A DNA stretch of 57,389 nt from Bacillus sp. 2205SS5-2 (GTDB taxonomy: Bacteria > Bacillota > Bacilli > Bacillales > Bacillaceae_K), in assembly GCF_037024155.1 (NCBI RefSeq), contig NZ_JAYKTS010000002.1, positions 206,373 through 263,761 of the forward strand, written 5' to 3'. Position numbers and translations under genes: made by a program. Below the pieces are notes generated by a model, which saw nothing but the letters and a program-made list of their open reading frames with translations, searched no databases and was not told where the DNA came from. Below are positions 8,556 to 18,413 of the stretch, one piece after another; position 1 is the stretch's first letter, and each line of letters starts with the position of its first letter.

Positions 8556-9701
8556 ATGAATTACGAATTAACTTCTGAACAAAAGATGATTCAACGCACC
8601 ATTAAGGAATTTGCGAATGAAATTGTCGCTCCAGGAGCGATTGAACGAGATCGAAACAAGACCTTTCCGATAGAAGAGTTTAAGCAATTGGCAGGGTTAG
8701 GAATTATGGGATTGCCTTTCCCGGAGGAATATGGTGGTTCGGGAGCGGATACTATTAGCTTTGCAATTGTTGTAGAAGAATTAAGTAGAGTATGTGCATC
8801 GACAGGCATAACCTATTCTGCACATATATCATTAGGAGGAGCACCACTAAATTTATTCGGATCACATGAGCAAAAGCAAAAGTACTTAACTCCCATTTGT
8901 ACAGGAGAGTCATTCGGAGCATTTGGTCTCACAGAACCCAATGCAGGCTCAGATGCTGGTGGAACACAAACGACTGCCAAGGTAGATGGAAATGAATATG
9001 TAATTAACGGAAACAAATGTTACATAACCAATGCGAGCTATGCGAACTCTTTAGCTCTTACTGCTATTACTGGAACTGAGAATGGACAAAAAGAAATAAG
9101 TGCAATCATTGTCCCAACGAATTCAAAAGGTTTTACCATTGTTGACAATTACGAAAAGATGGGACTTCATGCATCAAATACAACCGAACTTGTTATGGAA
9201 GATGTTCGTGTTCCAACTGAAAACCTCTTAGGTAATCAAGGTGAAGGGTTTAAACAATTTTTAATGACCTTAGACGGTGGACGAATTGGTATTGGGGCAA
9301 TGGCTGTAGGTATCGCTCAAGGAGCGTTTGACAAAGCCCTCCAATACTCAAAAGAGAGAAAGCAATTTGGAAAAAGCTTATCTCAATTTCAGGTGACTCA
9401 GTTTAAACTGGCTGATATGGCGATGAAGATTGAACTTGCTCGTACGATGGTTCATAAAGCAGCTTGGTTGAAAGATCAGGGCAAACCATTTACAAAAGAA
9501 GCATCAATGTGCAAATTGTATGCGTCTGAAGTGTGTATGGAAATCACCGACCAAGCAGTGCAACTACATGGTGGAAACGGTTATATGAAAGATTATGAAG
9601 TCGAGAGAATGATGCGTGACGCAAAACTTCTCGAAATTGGGGAAGGTACTTCGGAAGTTCAAAGAATGGTGATTGCAAGAGAAATTGGTTGTTTTTCTTA
9701 A
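8556..9701 (+). CDS. Acyl-CoA dehydrogenase (short-chain/butyryl type)
   Basis: A FAD-dependent enzyme that oxidises acyl-CoA to trans-2-enoyl-CoA and passes electrons to ETF. The 381-residue protein has the full three-domain fold: a helical N-terminal domain, the middle beta domain with [14 protein letters not shown] and [13 protein letters not shown], and a C-terminal helical domain with [13 protein letters not shown] and [21 protein letters not shown]. The catalytic Glu lies in [12 protein letters not shown] 8556 is 6 bases after AAAGGGGG; ATG 8550 abuts that site. It has its own promoter and terminator, so it is monocistronic. Substrate chain length cannot be read from the sequence. Confidence 0.95.
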   Translation: MNYELTSEQKMIQRTIKEFANEIVAPGAIERDRNKTFPIEEFKQLAGLGIMGLPFPEEYGGSGADTISFAIVVEELSRVCASTGITYSAHISLGGAPLNLFGSHEQKQKYLTPICTGESFGAFGLTEPNAGSDAGGTQTTAKVDGNEYVINGNKCYITNASYANSLALTAITGTENGQKEISAIIVPTNSKGFTIVDNYEKMGLHASNTTELVMEDVRVPTENLLGNQGEGFKQFLMTLDGGRIGIGAMAVGIAQGAFDKALQYSKERKQFGKSLSQFQVTQFKLADMAMKIELARTMVHKAAWLKDQGKPFTKEASMCKLYASEVCMEITDQAVQLHGGNGYMKDYEVERMMRDAKLLEIGEGTSEVQRMVIAREIGCFS

Positions 9702-9710
9702 TTTCTTGAA

Positions 9711-9738
9711 AAGTCTCAGCATGTCTGAGACTTTTTTT
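9711..9738 (+). terminator. Terminator after acyl-CoA dehydrogenase
   Basis: AAGTCTCAG / CTGAGACTT with a 5-base loop, then seven Ts. Confidence 0.9.
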
Positions 9739-9867
9739 ATGGAGAATTTGCAAATAATGTAGAAAAATTGAGGTAAAGACTTTTCCTTTTCTACTTTTTC
9801 AAGTAAAATATATAGTGCTTGTACATTAAAAGACAATTCAATTTTACATACAAAGGGGGTTATATGC

Positions 9868-10236
9868 ATGAATCGCAATCCAATTATTCCGTTTATCTTG
9901 ATTATGGTGATGGGAATTGGTCTCGTTTTTTTCCTTTCTGTTAAAGGAATTAGCGATGCTGACGAAATGGCTAGTGAGCATGGTGAAGGCGAAATGGAAG
10001 GTTCAGAGGATGTCGCTTTTGATCCTGAAGGGCTTTACGAAAAATCTTGTATCGGTTGTCACGGTGGAGATTATGGTGGCGGTGTAGGTCCTGGTCTAGT
10101 AGGCGTGGGTGAAAAATACAGCGCTGAAGAGATCAAGGATATTCTTCAAAATGGTAAAGGAGCTGGAATGCCAGCGAACCTAGTACCAGCTGAAAACCTT
10201 GATGCTATGACTGAATGGTTATTGAGTCTTGAGTAG
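9868..10236 (+). CDS. cccA: Membrane-anchored cytochrome c550
   Basis: A small electron-transfer protein displayed on the outer face of the membrane. Residues 5-27 form an uncleaved signal-anchor helix (PIIPFILIMVMGIGLVFFLSV). An acidic Glu/Gly-rich linker follows, then a class I c-type domain with the haem motif CIGCH at about residue 56 and the axial Met in GAGMPAN. AAAGGGGG precedes the start. Position after sigA matches B. subtilis cccA. It is flanked by terminators on both sides. Confidence 0.95.
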   Translation: MNRNPIIPFILIMVMGIGLVFFLSVKGISDADEMASEHGEGEMEGSEDVAFDPEGLYEKSCIGCHGGDYGGGVGPGLVGVGEKYSAEEIKDILQNGKGAGMPANLVPAENLDAMTEWLLSLE

Positions 10237-10272
10237 AAAAAAGCCCTTTGCCTTTGCAAAGGGCTTTTTTTC
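10237..10272 (+). terminator. Terminator after cccA
   Basis: AAAAAAGCCCTTTGC pairs with GCAAAGGGCTTTTTT around a CTTT loop. The A-run/T-run symmetry makes it potentially bidirectional. Confidence 0.92.
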
Positions 10273-10292
10273 TTGTCATAATAATAAAAGAA

Positions 10293-10599
10293 GGCTTTTT
10301 TCGTATACATTGTGGCTATTTCATTTGGTTTTTTACTAAATTCTCCATTTCACTGCGTGTACTGCCAGATGCCGGTGGTCTCAGGGCAGCCACTTCCGCT
10401 TTTCGTGATCCAGCTGCAGTGGCTTGAGGCTCGGGTCAAATGCCAGTCCACTACGTGAAGCAGGCTTCACTGCGTGTCCTGTCATTTGCCTGCCGCCTCA
10501 GGGCGAGCCACTTCCGCTTTTCGTATATGATGTCCGAAACAAAGCTACATCATAGATTATAAACTAAAGCGAAAAGTCACAATCTTTGCGAATACAGCC
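10293..10599 (-). mobile_element. Element A copy interrupted by element B
   Basis: The outer ends are element A (GGCTTTTTTCGTATACATTG at 10293; GCGAATACAGCC ending at 10599). The flanks TAAAAGAA (10285-10292 and 10600-10607) are a perfect 8-bp target duplication. The interior, about 10356-10526, is replaced by element B, which removed about 25 bp of A. This fills almost the whole 10273-10625 gap. Confidence 0.88.
10356..10526 (-). repeat. Element B, nested in element A
   Basis: One complete and one truncated B unit in the same orientation as at 1-205. The truncated unit joins element A at a shared CACTG. The perfect hairpin GTGAAGC/GCTTCAC is present near 10457-10471. Confidence 0.82.
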
Positions 10600-10625
10600 T
10601 AAAAGAATAAAAGAATGAGTAGAAT

Positions 10626-11330
10626 GTGGTGAAAAAAGTGAATGCAGAAAAATTATCGAAGAGATTAGAAAAAGTAGCTAGTTTTATTCCTCACGAGTCA
10701 CGCCTCGTTGATATAGGGTCAGATCATGCGTATTTACCATGCTATGCGGTTAAAGCTGGAATCGTCAATTTCGCCATCGCAGGGGAAGTTGTTGAAGGAC
10801 CGTACGAATCGGCCAAGCATCAAGTGCAACAGTTGAGATTAGAAAATCATATACGAGTCCGTTTGGGTAGTGGCTTAGAGGTGATTTCTAGAGGAGAAGT
10901 GAATGTCATTACCATTGCAGGGATGGGAGGCACGCTTATTTCGTCCATTTTAGAAGAGGGAAAAGAAAAATTGGTTGGGAATGAGCGGTTAATATTACAA
11001 CCGAATGTTTCAGCCATTTCCATTAGAAAATGGTTAATGAAAAATGGATGGGCTGTTGTTAAAGAAGAAATTTTAGAAGAAGAAAATAAAATTTATGAGA
11101 TTGTAGTAGCAGAAAAAGGGGATTCTTATCAATTAACTGAAAAAGAATTATTACTTGGTCCCATATTAATAAAAGAAAATAATGATATTTTCAAAAAAAA
11201 ATGGCAGCAAGAATGCGATCAATGGAAGAGGATACTAAAAGAAATGGAACAAGCGGAAGAAACGAGTGAGTTATCGATAAAAAAGAGTGAATTCAGAAAA
11301 AAAATCACGATGGTGGAGGGAGTCATTTGA
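10626..11330 (+). CDS. trmK: tRNA (adenine-22-N1)-methyltransferase TrmK
   Basis: Methylates N1 of A22 in tRNA using S-adenosylmethionine. The 234-residue protein has the SAM-binding motif DIGSDHAYLPCYAVKAG at about residue 26. The conserved ITIAGMGGTLISSILE (about 95-110) and LILQPN motifs follow, then a C-terminal helical coiled-coil rich in Glu and Lys. The start is GTG 10626 or 10629 with only a weak ribosome site, perhaps because the nested repeat replaced the native upstream region. It overlaps yqfO by one base (TGATG), which indicates translational coupling. Confidence 0.94.
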   Translation: MVKKVNAEKLSKRLEKVASFIPHESRLVDIGSDHAYLPCYAVKAGIVNFAIAGEVVEGPYESAKHQVQQLRLENHIRVRLGSGLEVISRGEVNVITIAGMGGTLISSILEEGKEKLVGNERLILQPNVSAISIRKWLMKNGWAVVKEEILEEENKIYEIVVAEKGDSYQLTEKELLLGPILIKENNDIFKKKWQQECDQWKRILKEMEQAEETSELSIKKSEFRKKITMVEGVI

Positions 11331-12448
11331 TGAAAAAAGTGAATGGTTTTCAAATCATTGAACAATTTGAAGATTTTTCTCCCAAAAAGTATGCATTAGA
11401 AGGAGATAAGATTGGTCTTCAAGTCGGTTCTCTAAATAAAAATGTCGAAAGAGTCATGATCACTCTAGATGTTTTAGAGGAAGTGGTGGATGAGGCAATC
11501 GAAAAGCAAATAGATTTAATAATCGCCCATCACCCACCCATTTATAATGCGTTAAAAAACCTTGTGACAGATAAAGGACAGGGAAGAATATTTGAAAAGT
11601 TAATCAAAAATGATATCGCAGTATATGTAGCCCATACGAACTTAGATGTGGCACAAGGTGGTGTGAATGATCTACTGGCTGAAGCACTGTTATTAGAAAA
11701 TACGAACATTTTAGTTCCATCGTTTGAAGAAGATTTGAGTAAGTTAGTCGTTTATGTTCCCGAGGAAGCGGCTGATGAGGTGCGAAAAGCGCTAGGAGAA
11801 AGTGGTGCAGGACATATAGGGAATTACCAAAACTGTTCCTTTTCAAGCTCTGGAACAGGACGCTTTTTGCCATTAAAAGAAAGTAACCCATATATTGGTT
11901 CACAAGGAAAGGCTGAAGAAGTCACAGAGGTTCGCATTGAAACAATCGTTGAACAATCTCTTGAACAAAAATTAATCAAGACCATGTTAAAAGCACATCC
12001 TTATGAAGAGCCAGCTTATGATGTGATTAAGCTAAAGCAAAAAGGGAGAACATTAGGCTTAGGAAGAATTGGCTCTTTAAAGGAGCCAATGTCTTTAGAG
12101 GCATTTGCCCAATTTGTCAAGAAGCAGTTAAAGGTTGAGGGGGTTCGTTTTGTAGGGCATAAAAAGGAAACAGTGAAAAAGGTAGCTGTTTTAGGTGGAG
12201 ATGGCAACAAATACATACATGCTGCAAAGTTTAAAGGAGCCGATGTTTTAGTTACGGGGGATCTATATTTTCATACAGCACACGAAGCGATGATGTTAGG
12301 ATTAAATGTGGTGGACCCTGGTCATCATGTTGAAAAAGTCATGATAAAGGGTGTTGCCAAAATTCTAGAGAGAAAGATGATAGAACGGAACTTTAAAGTG
12401 GAAATTATTCAGTCAGAAACGAATACGAATCCATTTACCATCGTATAG
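11330..12448 (+). CDS. yqfO: Nif3-like dinuclear metal centre protein YqfO
   Basis: A GTP cyclohydrolase I type 2/NIF3 family protein, widely conserved, with an incompletely settled biochemical role. The metal-binding blocks IAHHPPIYNAL (about 66-76) and HTNLD (about 104) lie in the first Nif3 half. GGDGNKYIHAAKFKGADVLVTGD and DPGHHVEK lie in the second. Between them (about 130-235) is the PII/CutA-like insert (VYVPEEAADEVRKALGESGAG...KAHPYEEPAYDV) typical of the longer Bacillus form. ATG 11330 is 8 bases after GGAGGG and shares its first base with the trmK stop. Confidence 0.94.
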   Translation: MKKVNGFQIIEQFEDFSPKKYALEGDKIGLQVGSLNKNVERVMITLDVLEEVVDEAIEKQIDLIIAHHPPIYNALKNLVTDKGQGRIFEKLIKNDIAVYVAHTNLDVAQGGVNDLLAEALLLENTNILVPSFEEDLSKLVVYVPEEAADEVRKALGESGAGHIGNYQNCSFSSSGTGRFLPLKESNPYIGSQGKAEEVTEVRIETIVEQSLEQKLIKTMLKAHPYEEPAYDVIKLKQKGRTLGLGRIGSLKEPMSLEAFAQFVKKQLKVEGVRFVGHKKETVKKVAVLGGDGNKYIHAAKFKGADVLVTGDLYFHTAHEAMMLGLNVVDPGHHVEKVMIKGVAKILERKMIERNFKVEIIQSETNTNPFTIV

Positions 12449-12477
12449 TTTTTTTGCAGCAGTATATTAACCGTCTA

Positions 12478-12586
12478 AAAGATAGGAATCGGGGCTTTAT
12501 TTCGTGTCTTTTTGAATCAAGTCAATGGGGAATATGATGTTATCATTGATGATTAAATGAAAAAGCAACAATGTGTACGAAATGTG
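12478..12586 (+). mobile_element. Element A fragment, right part only
   Basis: The stretch TTATTTCGTGTCTTTTTGA onward and the end CAACAATGTGTACGAAATGTGCC align with the right two-thirds of element A. The left inverted repeat is missing and identity is low. Confidence 0.55.
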
Positions 12587-12641
12587 CCTATCAAAAAAAA
12601 CTTTGCTGACAATTGGTCGCATAGTTTTTTTTGATAGGCCG
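12586..12641. terminator. Inverted repeat between yqfO and ispH
   Basis: CCTATCAAAAAAAACT at about 12584-12599 is perfectly complementary to AGTTTTTTTTGATAGG at about 12624-12639. The long A/T stem between convergent genes may serve as a bidirectional terminator. Confidence 0.6.
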
Positions 12642-12684
12642 CAAGATCATTGCTTAATCAAGAAGTACTACATTAAGAGTTGTA

Positions 12685-13644
12685 TTAGTCTTGTGAAATT
12701 GTTTTTGGTTTTTTTACTTTAGGTAAAATTTTATGCAGAGGAACAGTACGTTCTCTTTTCCAGGTGGTCGGATCAGTGTATTCAAATTGGTTTAAAAAAT
12801 TGATCACTTCTTTGACAAGCGGTGTTGGAGTCGATGCCCCAGCAGTAACTGCAATTTTCCCGGCGTCCTTCAACCACTCAATTTCAAGTTCTGATACATC
12901 AGAAATGCGGTAGGCTTTTGTATGAGCAATTTCTTCTGAAACTTGAGCAAGTCGGTTGCTGTTGTTGCTTTTAGGGTCTCCAACAACAATTAAAACATCT
13001 GCATCACCAGCTTGTTCAGCAACCGCCTCTTGACGGACTTGAGTGGCTAAACATATCTCTTTATGGGCTTCGGCGTGAGGATATTTTTCTGTAACTTTTT
13101 CCATGATATCAACTACATCCCACTGACTCATTGTGGTTTGATTTGTGACAATAATTTTATCGCTTTTGATAGTTAAGGAGGCGACTTCCTCTGGTTTTTC
13201 TACCAAATGAACAATTTGAGGTGCTACACCAACCGCTCCTTCAGGTTCAGGGTGTCCTTTTTTACCGATATAAATGACTTCATAACCTTCTGCTTCTTTC
13301 TCGCGAATAAGGTCATGTGTTCTTGTTACATCAGGACATGTGGCATCAATCGTAATAAGTCCTTTTTCAGCGGCTAACTTTCTTACTTCGGGGGAAACCC
13401 CATGTGCTGTGAAAATGATGGTTCCAGTGTCCACTTTTTCTAAAATTTCTTTACGGTTTTCTCCGTCAAGGGTAATAATCCCGTCTGCTTCAAAGGCATC
13501 TGTCACATGTTTGTTATGAACAATCATCCCCAAAATATAGATGGGACGTGGTAGGCTTTTATCTAAAGCAGCGTTTCGTGCAATCACCATTGCATCTACA
13601 ACGCCGTAACAATACCCTCTTGGTGAAATTTTTTGAACTTCCAT
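12685..13644 (-). CDS. ispH: 4-hydroxy-3-methylbut-2-enyl diphosphate reductase IspH (LytB)
   Basis: Last enzyme of the MEP isoprenoid pathway; it reduces HMBPP to IPP and DMAPP with a [4Fe-4S] cluster. The three cluster Cys are seen in [16 protein letters not shown] and ICLATQVRQ, and TAHGVSPEV carries a conserved active-site His. The 319-residue length is typical. ATG 13644 is 6 bases after AAGGAGG; the ATG two codons upstream abuts it. ispG, the preceding pathway step, lies in the same window at 22951-24057, as in B. subtilis. Confidence 0.96.
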   Translation of the reverse strand: MEVQKISPRGYCYGVVDAMVIARNAALDKSLPRPIYILGMIVHNKHVTDAFEADGIITLDGENRKEILEKVDTGTIIFTAHGVSPEVRKLAAEKGLITIDATCPDVTRTHDLIREKEAEGYEVIYIGKKGHPEPEGAVGVAPQIVHLVEKPEEVASLTIKSDKIIVTNQTTMSQWDVVDIMEKVTEKYPHAEAHKEICLATQVRQEAVAEQAGDADVLIVVGDPKSNNSNRLAQVSEEIAHTKAYRISDVSELEIEWLKDAGKIAVTAGASTPTPLVKEVINFLNQFEYTDPTTWKRERTVPLHKILPKVKKPKTISQD

Positions 13645-13693
13645 AAACATCCTCCTTGTTTAAGAATCGGAGTGCGGTTTCTTTTTCTACCTC

Positions 13694-13722
13694 ATTATAA
13701 AGGAGAATTAGAGAGTTGACAA
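13694..13722 (-). promoter_or_regulatory. Sigma-A promoter of ispH
   Basis: On the minus strand: TTGTCA (13722-13717), 17 bp, TATAAT (13699-13694), about 50 bp before the ispH start. Confidence 0.8.
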
Positions 13723-13734
13723 AAAAAGAGGACT

Positions 13735-13763
13735 ATAAAGAAAACCCATTGGCTTCAATGGGT
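13735..13763 (-). terminator. Terminator of yqfQ
   Basis: ACCCATTG / CAATGGGT with a 4-base loop (13744-13763), followed on the minus strand by TTTTCTTTAT. Confidence 0.75.
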
Positions 13764-13766
13764 ATA

Positions 13767-14414
13767 CTAAATATATAATTTAGGCTTTGAGTTGCCTCTT
13801 GAAAGCTTTGTTTCCTCTTCTTGAGGCAAAGTGGTAGTGGATTTCTTCTTGCTTGTAGTTTTTTTCGATCTTTTTGATGTAGTCCGAGAAGCAGTTTCTG
13901 TGGATTCATTGGCATCACTTGATTCCGTAGTATCTTCTTCTGCTTCCTCTGAGTCACCATCCTGCAAACCACGATACAGTTTCCACATTGCTGGGAGGTT
14001 TTTGATTATCGGTCCATATTGTTGAAACTGTTTAATCATTGGTCCTACTTGTTGAGCCGTTTGTAACATCTGTTGTGTGTTACTTAACATGCTATTAACG
14101 TTCCCTGGCTGTAGCAATCCTTTTAATAAACCACCACTTCCTGTAACATTTCCAGCGGCACTGCGTTCAAATCCAGACACTGCATTACTCACACCACTTG
14201 AAGTGCTTCCACGCTGAAACAATCGAGAAAGTAAACCGCTATTTGTCTTAGCTGCGCGAGCTCCTTGTTGAATGATTGAATTCTGAGGGTTTTGTAAAAT
14301 ATTTCTTCCAAACATTGCTTGAGGTTGCCGCGCGGGAGAGAATCCTCCTCTCAGTGATGGTGGTCGTCCGCCTCTTGGGTTAAACTGAAACGGAGATGGG
14401 TTTCTAGGTGGCAT
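13767..14414 (-). CDS. yqfQ: YqfQ/VrrA family protein
   Basis: The 215-residue, low-complexity protein has a Gly/Arg/Pro-rich N-terminus (MPPRNPSPFQFNPRGGRPPSLRGG) and a Gln-rich centre (TQQMLQTAQQVGPMIKQFQQYGPIIKNLPAMWKLYRG). The C-terminus is an acidic-then-Lys/Ser/Thr-rich tail. The central block is the conserved YqfQ signature; the tails vary, like the repeat-variable VrrA of the B. cereus group. Function is unknown. ATG 14414 was chosen because AGAGGAGG lies 7 bases upstream. It is divergent from cshB and co-directional with ispH. Confidence 0.85.
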   Translation of the reverse strand: MPPRNPSPFQFNPRGGRPPSLRGGFSPARQPQAMFGRNILQNPQNSIIQQGARAAKTNSGLLSRLFQRGSTSSGVSNAVSGFERSAAGNVTGSGGLLKGLLQPGNVNSMLSNTQQMLQTAQQVGPMIKQFQQYGPIIKNLPAMWKLYRGLQDGDSEEAEEDTTESSDANESTETASRTTSKRSKKTTSKKKSTTTLPQEEETKLSRGNSKPKLYI

Positions 14415-14614
14415 CTTTTCGCCTCCTCTCAAATTCATAACCAGCATACTGCTTCATAGTATTTTATGCTGGAGAGATGAAAATGCTTATAAAGAGAGTG
14501 AAATTTATTTTATTCAACAATTAACAGGGTTGAGAGGTAGATGTTTCGGGAAATGTTTATTATAATGACATAATGGGTTCTATACTGTAATGTTCAAACA
14601 CTAGGAGGGAAAAT

Positions 14615-15922
14615 ATGTCCCATCAATTTAATAAATTTTCATTTAAACCATTTATAAATGAAGCAATCAAAGAAGCAGGCTTTCAAGAGCCTACAGAAAT
14701 ACAAGAGAAAATCATTCCTACGATTTTAAAAGGGGAAAGTGCTATCGGTCAATCACAGACCGGTACGGGAAAGACACACTCTTTCTTATTGCCAATTCTT
14801 CAAAAAATTAATGTAGAACAGCAGACTGTCCAAGCAGTCATTACCGCACCAACTCGTGAGCTTGCTCAGCAGCTTTATCAAGCAACGATTGAGTTAGCGA
14901 AGCATTCTGATGAGGAAATTACAGTGCGTAATTTCATAGGCGGTACAGATAAGCAACGGGCGATAACAAAGTTGAAAAATCAACCTCATATCGTCGTTGG
15001 TACCCCAGGTAGAATCAGCGATCTAATGAAGGAACAAGCTTTATTTGTTCATACTGCAACCATGTTAGTAGTGGACGAAGCAGATTTAATGCTTGATATG
15101 GGCTTCATTTTAGACGTTGATAAGATTGCAGCAAAAATGCCAAGCAATCTTCAAATTCTTGTATTTTCAGCAACTCTTCCAGAAAAATTAAAGCCATTTT
15201 TGAAAAAATACATGGAAAATCCGGTCTATACTCACGTACAACCTAAGCAAGTTTCGGCTCAGAACATCCAGCATGTAGTTGTTCCACAAAAAAGCCGTGA
15301 CAAGATTAACTTGCTTGTTAATATGTTGAAGAGCTACAACCCCTATTTATCGATTGTCTTCACGAATACAAAAGCTAAAGCAGAAGAAGTGGCAGACAAA
15401 CTCAATGCTGCAGGATTAAAGGTAGGAAGAATCCACGGTGATTTATCACCAAGAGAACGTAAACAGCAAATGAAACAAATCCGAAATCTTGACTATCAAT
15501 TTATTGTGGCGACAGACTTAGCGGCTCGAGGCATTGATATTGAAGGTGTTAGTCATGTTATTAATTTTGAGCTACCAAAGGATCTTGATTTCTATATCCA
15601 TCGAGCAGGTCGTACGGCTCGTGCAGGTTTTTCTGGAATAGCAGCAACGATTTACACTCCTAGCGATGAAGATGCGTTAGTAAAACTTGAGAAGTTGGGT
15701 ATTAAGTTTGTTCAACAGGACCTAAAAAAAGGAGAATGGGTAGAACTAGGCGAATTGAATAAACGCTCAAAACGTCAAAAAACGAGTGATAGCATTGATG
15801 AAAAAGCGAAAACGCATATCAATAAACCTAAAAAAGTAAAGCCAGGGTACAAACGAAAAATGAAGTGGCAAATGGACGAAATTAAAAAGAAAGAACGTCG
15901 AATTAAAAATAGAAATAAGTAA
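14615..15922 (+). CDS. cshB: DEAD-box RNA helicase CshB
   Basis: An ATP-dependent RNA helicase linked to cold adaptation and ribosome/RNA metabolism. Motifs in order: Q motif ([13 protein letters not shown], about 19), I (SQTGTGKT, about 47), Ia (PTREL), TPGR, II (DEAD, about 155), III (SAT), V ([10 protein letters not shown]) and VI ([10 protein letters not shown]). A Lys/Arg-rich C-terminal extension (about 370-435) probably binds RNA. ATG 14615 follows AGGAGGG. nfo follows 26 bp downstream, so the two probably share a transcript. A TATAAT lies at 14561-14566, but I found no convincing -35 for it. Confidence 0.95.
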   Translation: MSHQFNKFSFKPFINEAIKEAGFQEPTEIQEKIIPTILKGESAIGQSQTGTGKTHSFLLPILQKINVEQQTVQAVITAPTRELAQQLYQATIELAKHSDEEITVRNFIGGTDKQRAITKLKNQPHIVVGTPGRISDLMKEQALFVHTATMLVVDEADLMLDMGFILDVDKIAAKMPSNLQILVFSATLPEKLKPFLKKYMENPVYTHVQPKQVSAQNIQHVVVPQKSRDKINLLVNMLKSYNPYLSIVFTNTKAKAEEVADKLNAAGLKVGRIHGDLSPRERKQQMKQIRNLDYQFIVATDLAARGIDIEGVSHVINFELPKDLDFYIHRAGRTARAGFSGIAATIYTPSDEDALVKLEKLGIKFVQQDLKKGEWVELGELNKRSKRQKTSDSIDEKAKTHINKPKKVKPGYKRKMKWQMDEIKKKERRIKNRNK

Positions 15923-15948
15923 GTTGTTTTAGAAGGGATTGGATTTGG

Positions 15949-16842
15949 ATGTTGAAAATTGGTTCACACGTTTCCATGAGTGGTAAGAAAATGCTTTTAG
16001 CTGCGAGCGAAGAAGCAGTTTCTTATGGAGCTAATACTTTTATGATCTATACAGGTGCTCCACAAAATACAAGGCGTAAAAAAATCGAAGACCTTAACAT
16101 TGAAAAAGGTCATCTTCACATGAAAGAGAACGGCATTGATGAAATTGTCGTACATGCACCCTATATCATTAATATTGGTAATAGTAAAAATATGGATACT
16201 TTTGAGCTCGGCGTGAATTTTCTACGTCAAGAAATCCAACGAACTGAAGCATTAGGTGCGAAACAAATCGTCTTACACCCTGGTGCACATGTTGGTGAGG
16301 GAACAGAAGCTGGAATTAAGCAAATCATCAAAGGACTCAACGAAGTGATTACAAAAGACCAAACTGTTCAAATAGCTTTAGAAACTATGGCAGGTAAAGG
16401 CACTGAATGTGGACGATCATTTGAGGAATTAGCCCAAATTTTCGATGGTGTTCATCTCAATGAAAAACTCTCAGTTTGCTTTGATACTTGTCACACTCAT
16501 GATGCAGGGTATAATATAGTGGAAGACTTTGATGGGGTGTTAGAAGAGTTCGATTCATTAGTAGGACTAGATCGATTAAAAGTGTTGCACATAAATGATA
16601 GTAAGAATGTTCAAGGTGCTCGAAAAGACCGACATGAAAACATTGGTTTTGGCTATATTGGTTTTAAAGCAATTAATTCAATTGTTCATCACCCAAATTT
16701 ACAAACTGTACCAAAAATACTTGAAACGCCTTATGTAGGAGAAGATAAAAAGGACAAAAAACCCCCTTATCTCTTTGAAATTGAAATGTTAAAAAATCAA
16801 TCCTTTGAAGAAACCATCCGTGAGAAGATACTAAGCCAATAA
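15949..16842 (+). CDS. nfo: Endonuclease IV (AP endonuclease)
   Basis: Cleaves DNA at abasic sites in base-excision repair, including in spores. The TIM-barrel zinc ligands are visible in [38 protein letters not shown] and [12 protein letters not shown], so all three metal sites are intact. The 297-residue length and the N-terminus [19 protein letters not shown] match the family. The upstream AAGGGATTGG is an acceptable ribosome site. Confidence 0.97.
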   Translation: MLKIGSHVSMSGKKMLLAASEEAVSYGANTFMIYTGAPQNTRRKKIEDLNIEKGHLHMKENGIDEIVVHAPYIINIGNSKNMDTFELGVNFLRQEIQRTEALGAKQIVLHPGAHVGEGTEAGIKQIIKGLNEVITKDQTVQIALETMAGKGTECGRSFEELAQIFDGVHLNEKLSVCFDTCHTHDAGYNIVEDFDGVLEEFDSLVGLDRLKVLHINDSKNVQGARKDRHENIGFGYIGFKAINSIVHHPNLQTVPKILETPYVGEDKKDKKPPYLFEIEMLKNQSFEETIREKILSQ

Positions 16843-16900
16843 AAAAAGCTCCCAGCGTCTGAAGCATAGCCACTAAAAATTTTATTCTTCATCAATTCGT

Positions 16901-16932
16901 AAAAAAAAGCTGTGAAATACACAGCTTTTTTT
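16901..16932. terminator. Bidirectional terminator between nfo and yqfT
   Basis: AAAAAAGCTGTG pairs with CACAGCTTTTTT around AAATA. A-run and T-run on opposite sides serve both convergent genes. Confidence 0.9.
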
Positions 16933-16983
16933 CTTCAGCTACTTTTTTCTTAAAGTAAGTAGGTCAGATGGAATTTAAATGGA

Positions 16984-17241
16984 TTATGATTTTAAAAACT
17001 GCAAGAAAAGACTATTTACTTCTTTTGCTGTTGCAGGACCAGAAATTTTTGCCACATGTTTAATAATTTGACTTCTTTGTTTTGCGTCAAATAGGTCATA
17101 GTTTTTTCCTTTTAAATAGTGGGCAATCAGATTGGCATCATCCAATGACAGTTTAACCGAATACTGGTTGGCGTGTTTTAACAACTCTTCACCTGTAATT
17201 CGATTCATTTTTTGGTTAATTACATGTTGAATTAGCTTCAC
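16984..17241 (-). CDS. yqfT: DUF2624 family protein YqfT
   Basis: The 85-residue soluble, mostly helical protein (MKLIQHVINQKMNRITGEELLKHANQYSVKLSLDDANLI...) is conserved at this position in Bacillus. Function is unknown. It starts at GTG 17241 after GAGGAGTGA. It lies between convergent nfo and divergent yqfU. Confidence 0.88.
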   Translation of the reverse strand: MKLIQHVINQKMNRITGEELLKHANQYSVKLSLDDANLIAHYLKGKNYDLFDAKQRSQIIKHVAKISGPATAKEVNSLFLQFLKS

Positions 17242-17324
17242 CGAATATCACTCCTCATTTGAAGTCTATGCACAAATGAAATAAAAGTGTACGATAAATA
17301 TAAAAAGAAAAGTGGGAGAGATGT

Positions 17325-18209
17325 ATGACGAAAAAAGTCCATAAAAAAGAAAGTTTGCTACATTATATTTATAGGTTAGTCATGATTTTCATTGGAGCAG
17401 GATTAGCGGCTATATCCATTGAACTTTTTCTCGTTCCTAATCAAATCATTGACGGTGGAATTATTGGGGTTTCCCTTATCATGAGTTATTTATTATCGGA
17501 TGTATCTGGGTTTTTCAACTTTGGGATTCTGGTTGTCTTGCTAAATTTGCCTTTCATGTATTTTGGGTATAAACAAATTGGTAAAACATTTATGATTTCT
17601 TCTTTATTCGGTATCGTCTCACTAGCATTGTTAGAAAATTTGCTACATAAAATAGAACCTTTTAGTACAGATCAGACAATTTTAGCTACTGTGTTTGGTG
17701 GGCTGATTTTGGGGATTGGAGTAGGCCTTGTGATTCGGCACGGAGGATCGATGGATGGTACCGAAATACTCGGGATTTTGTTAACGAAGAAATTGCCTTT
17801 TTCCGTCGGGGAATTTGTTATGTTTATGAATATTTTTATTTTTGGTTGGGCCGCCTTCGTATTTGGCGCAGAACAAGCGATGTTTTCTGTTATGACCTAC
17901 TATATTGCCTTTAAAACCATTGATACGGTTATTCAAGGGATGGACGAAACGAAAGCGGTCATCATCGTTTCAGAAGTTTTTGAAGAGGTATCAGAAGCAA
18001 TACTTCACCGTCTTGGTCGTGGAACAACCATGTTGAAAGGAAGAGGTGGGTATACAGATAACGAGAAAGAAGTGATCTATGTTGTGGTTACGCGTTTAGA
18101 AGTCACCAAGCTTAAATCAATTGTTGGAGACATTGATCCACAGGCATTTATCACCATTATGAATACACAAGAAACAAAGGGAGCACGATTTAAATCAGCA
18201 ATACATTAA
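17325..18209 (+). CDS. yqfU: YitT family membrane protein YqfU (DUF161/DUF2179)
   Basis: The 294-residue protein has five to six membrane helices in residues about 15-205 ([28 protein letters not shown] is characteristic). A cytosolic C-terminal DUF2179 domain follows, with [36 protein letters not shown]. Members are of unknown function; DUF2179 resembles a small ligand-binding domain. The start follows GTGGGAGAG. It is followed by its own terminator. Confidence 0.92.
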   Translation: MTKKVHKKESLLHYIYRLVMIFIGAGLAAISIELFLVPNQIIDGGIIGVSLIMSYLLSDVSGFFNFGILVVLLNLPFMYFGYKQIGKTFMISSLFGIVSLALLENLLHKIEPFSTDQTILATVFGGLILGIGVGLVIRHGGSMDGTEILGILLTKKLPFSVGEFVMFMNIFIFGWAAFVFGAEQAMFSVMTYYIAFKTIDTVIQGMDETKAVIIVSEVFEEVSEAILHRLGRGTTMLKGRGGYTDNEKEVIYVVVTRLEVTKLKSIVGDIDPQAFITIMNTQETKGARFKSAIH

Positions 18210-18239
18210 AACAATCTTCTCAATGAAGATTGTTTTTTT
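18210..18239 (+). terminator. Terminator after yqfU
   Basis: AACAATCTTC / GAAGATTGTT with loop TCAAT, then TTTTT. Confidence 0.92.
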
Positions 18240-18338
18240 AAAGGTAAGAGACATTTAATTTTGTGAGTAAGATAGGTGTTTAGCTGTAAGTGGTATCGGC
18301 TCGAGGTCTTCAGCGAAGCAGTCTCAATGAGTAGTTTA

Positions 18339-18367
18339 TTTACAAGAGTAAATAAATCTAGTATACT
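18339..18367 (+). promoter_or_regulatory. Sigma-A promoter of the zinc-uptake operon
   Basis: TTTACA (18339-18344), 17-bp spacer, TATACT (18362-18367), upstream of zurA. Confidence 0.78.
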
Positions 18368-18382
18368 TTGAACAATAGTAAA

Positions 18383-18397
18383 TCGGAATCATTCTGA
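18383..18397 (+). promoter_or_regulatory. Zur operator
   Basis: TCGGAATCATTCTGA is a 7-1-7 near-palindrome matching the Bacillus Zur box TCGTAATnATTACGA at 12 of 14 defined positions. It starts 15 bp downstream of the -10 box, where bound Zur would block transcription when zinc is plentiful. The repressor gene itself is the third gene of the operon. Confidence 0.8.
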
Positions 18398-18413
18398 ATA
18401 AGGAGTTAAAAAA

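Noticed and set aside
13733-13972. 79-codon minus-strand frame overlapping the yqfQ 3' end
   Set aside because: Lys/Leu-rich shadow of the low-complexity yqfQ tail in another frame, running through the terminator.
14530-14566. Sigma-A promoter before cshB using TTGAGA and TATAAT
   Set aside because: The spacing is 25 bp, outside the functional range, and no better -35 hexamer is present.
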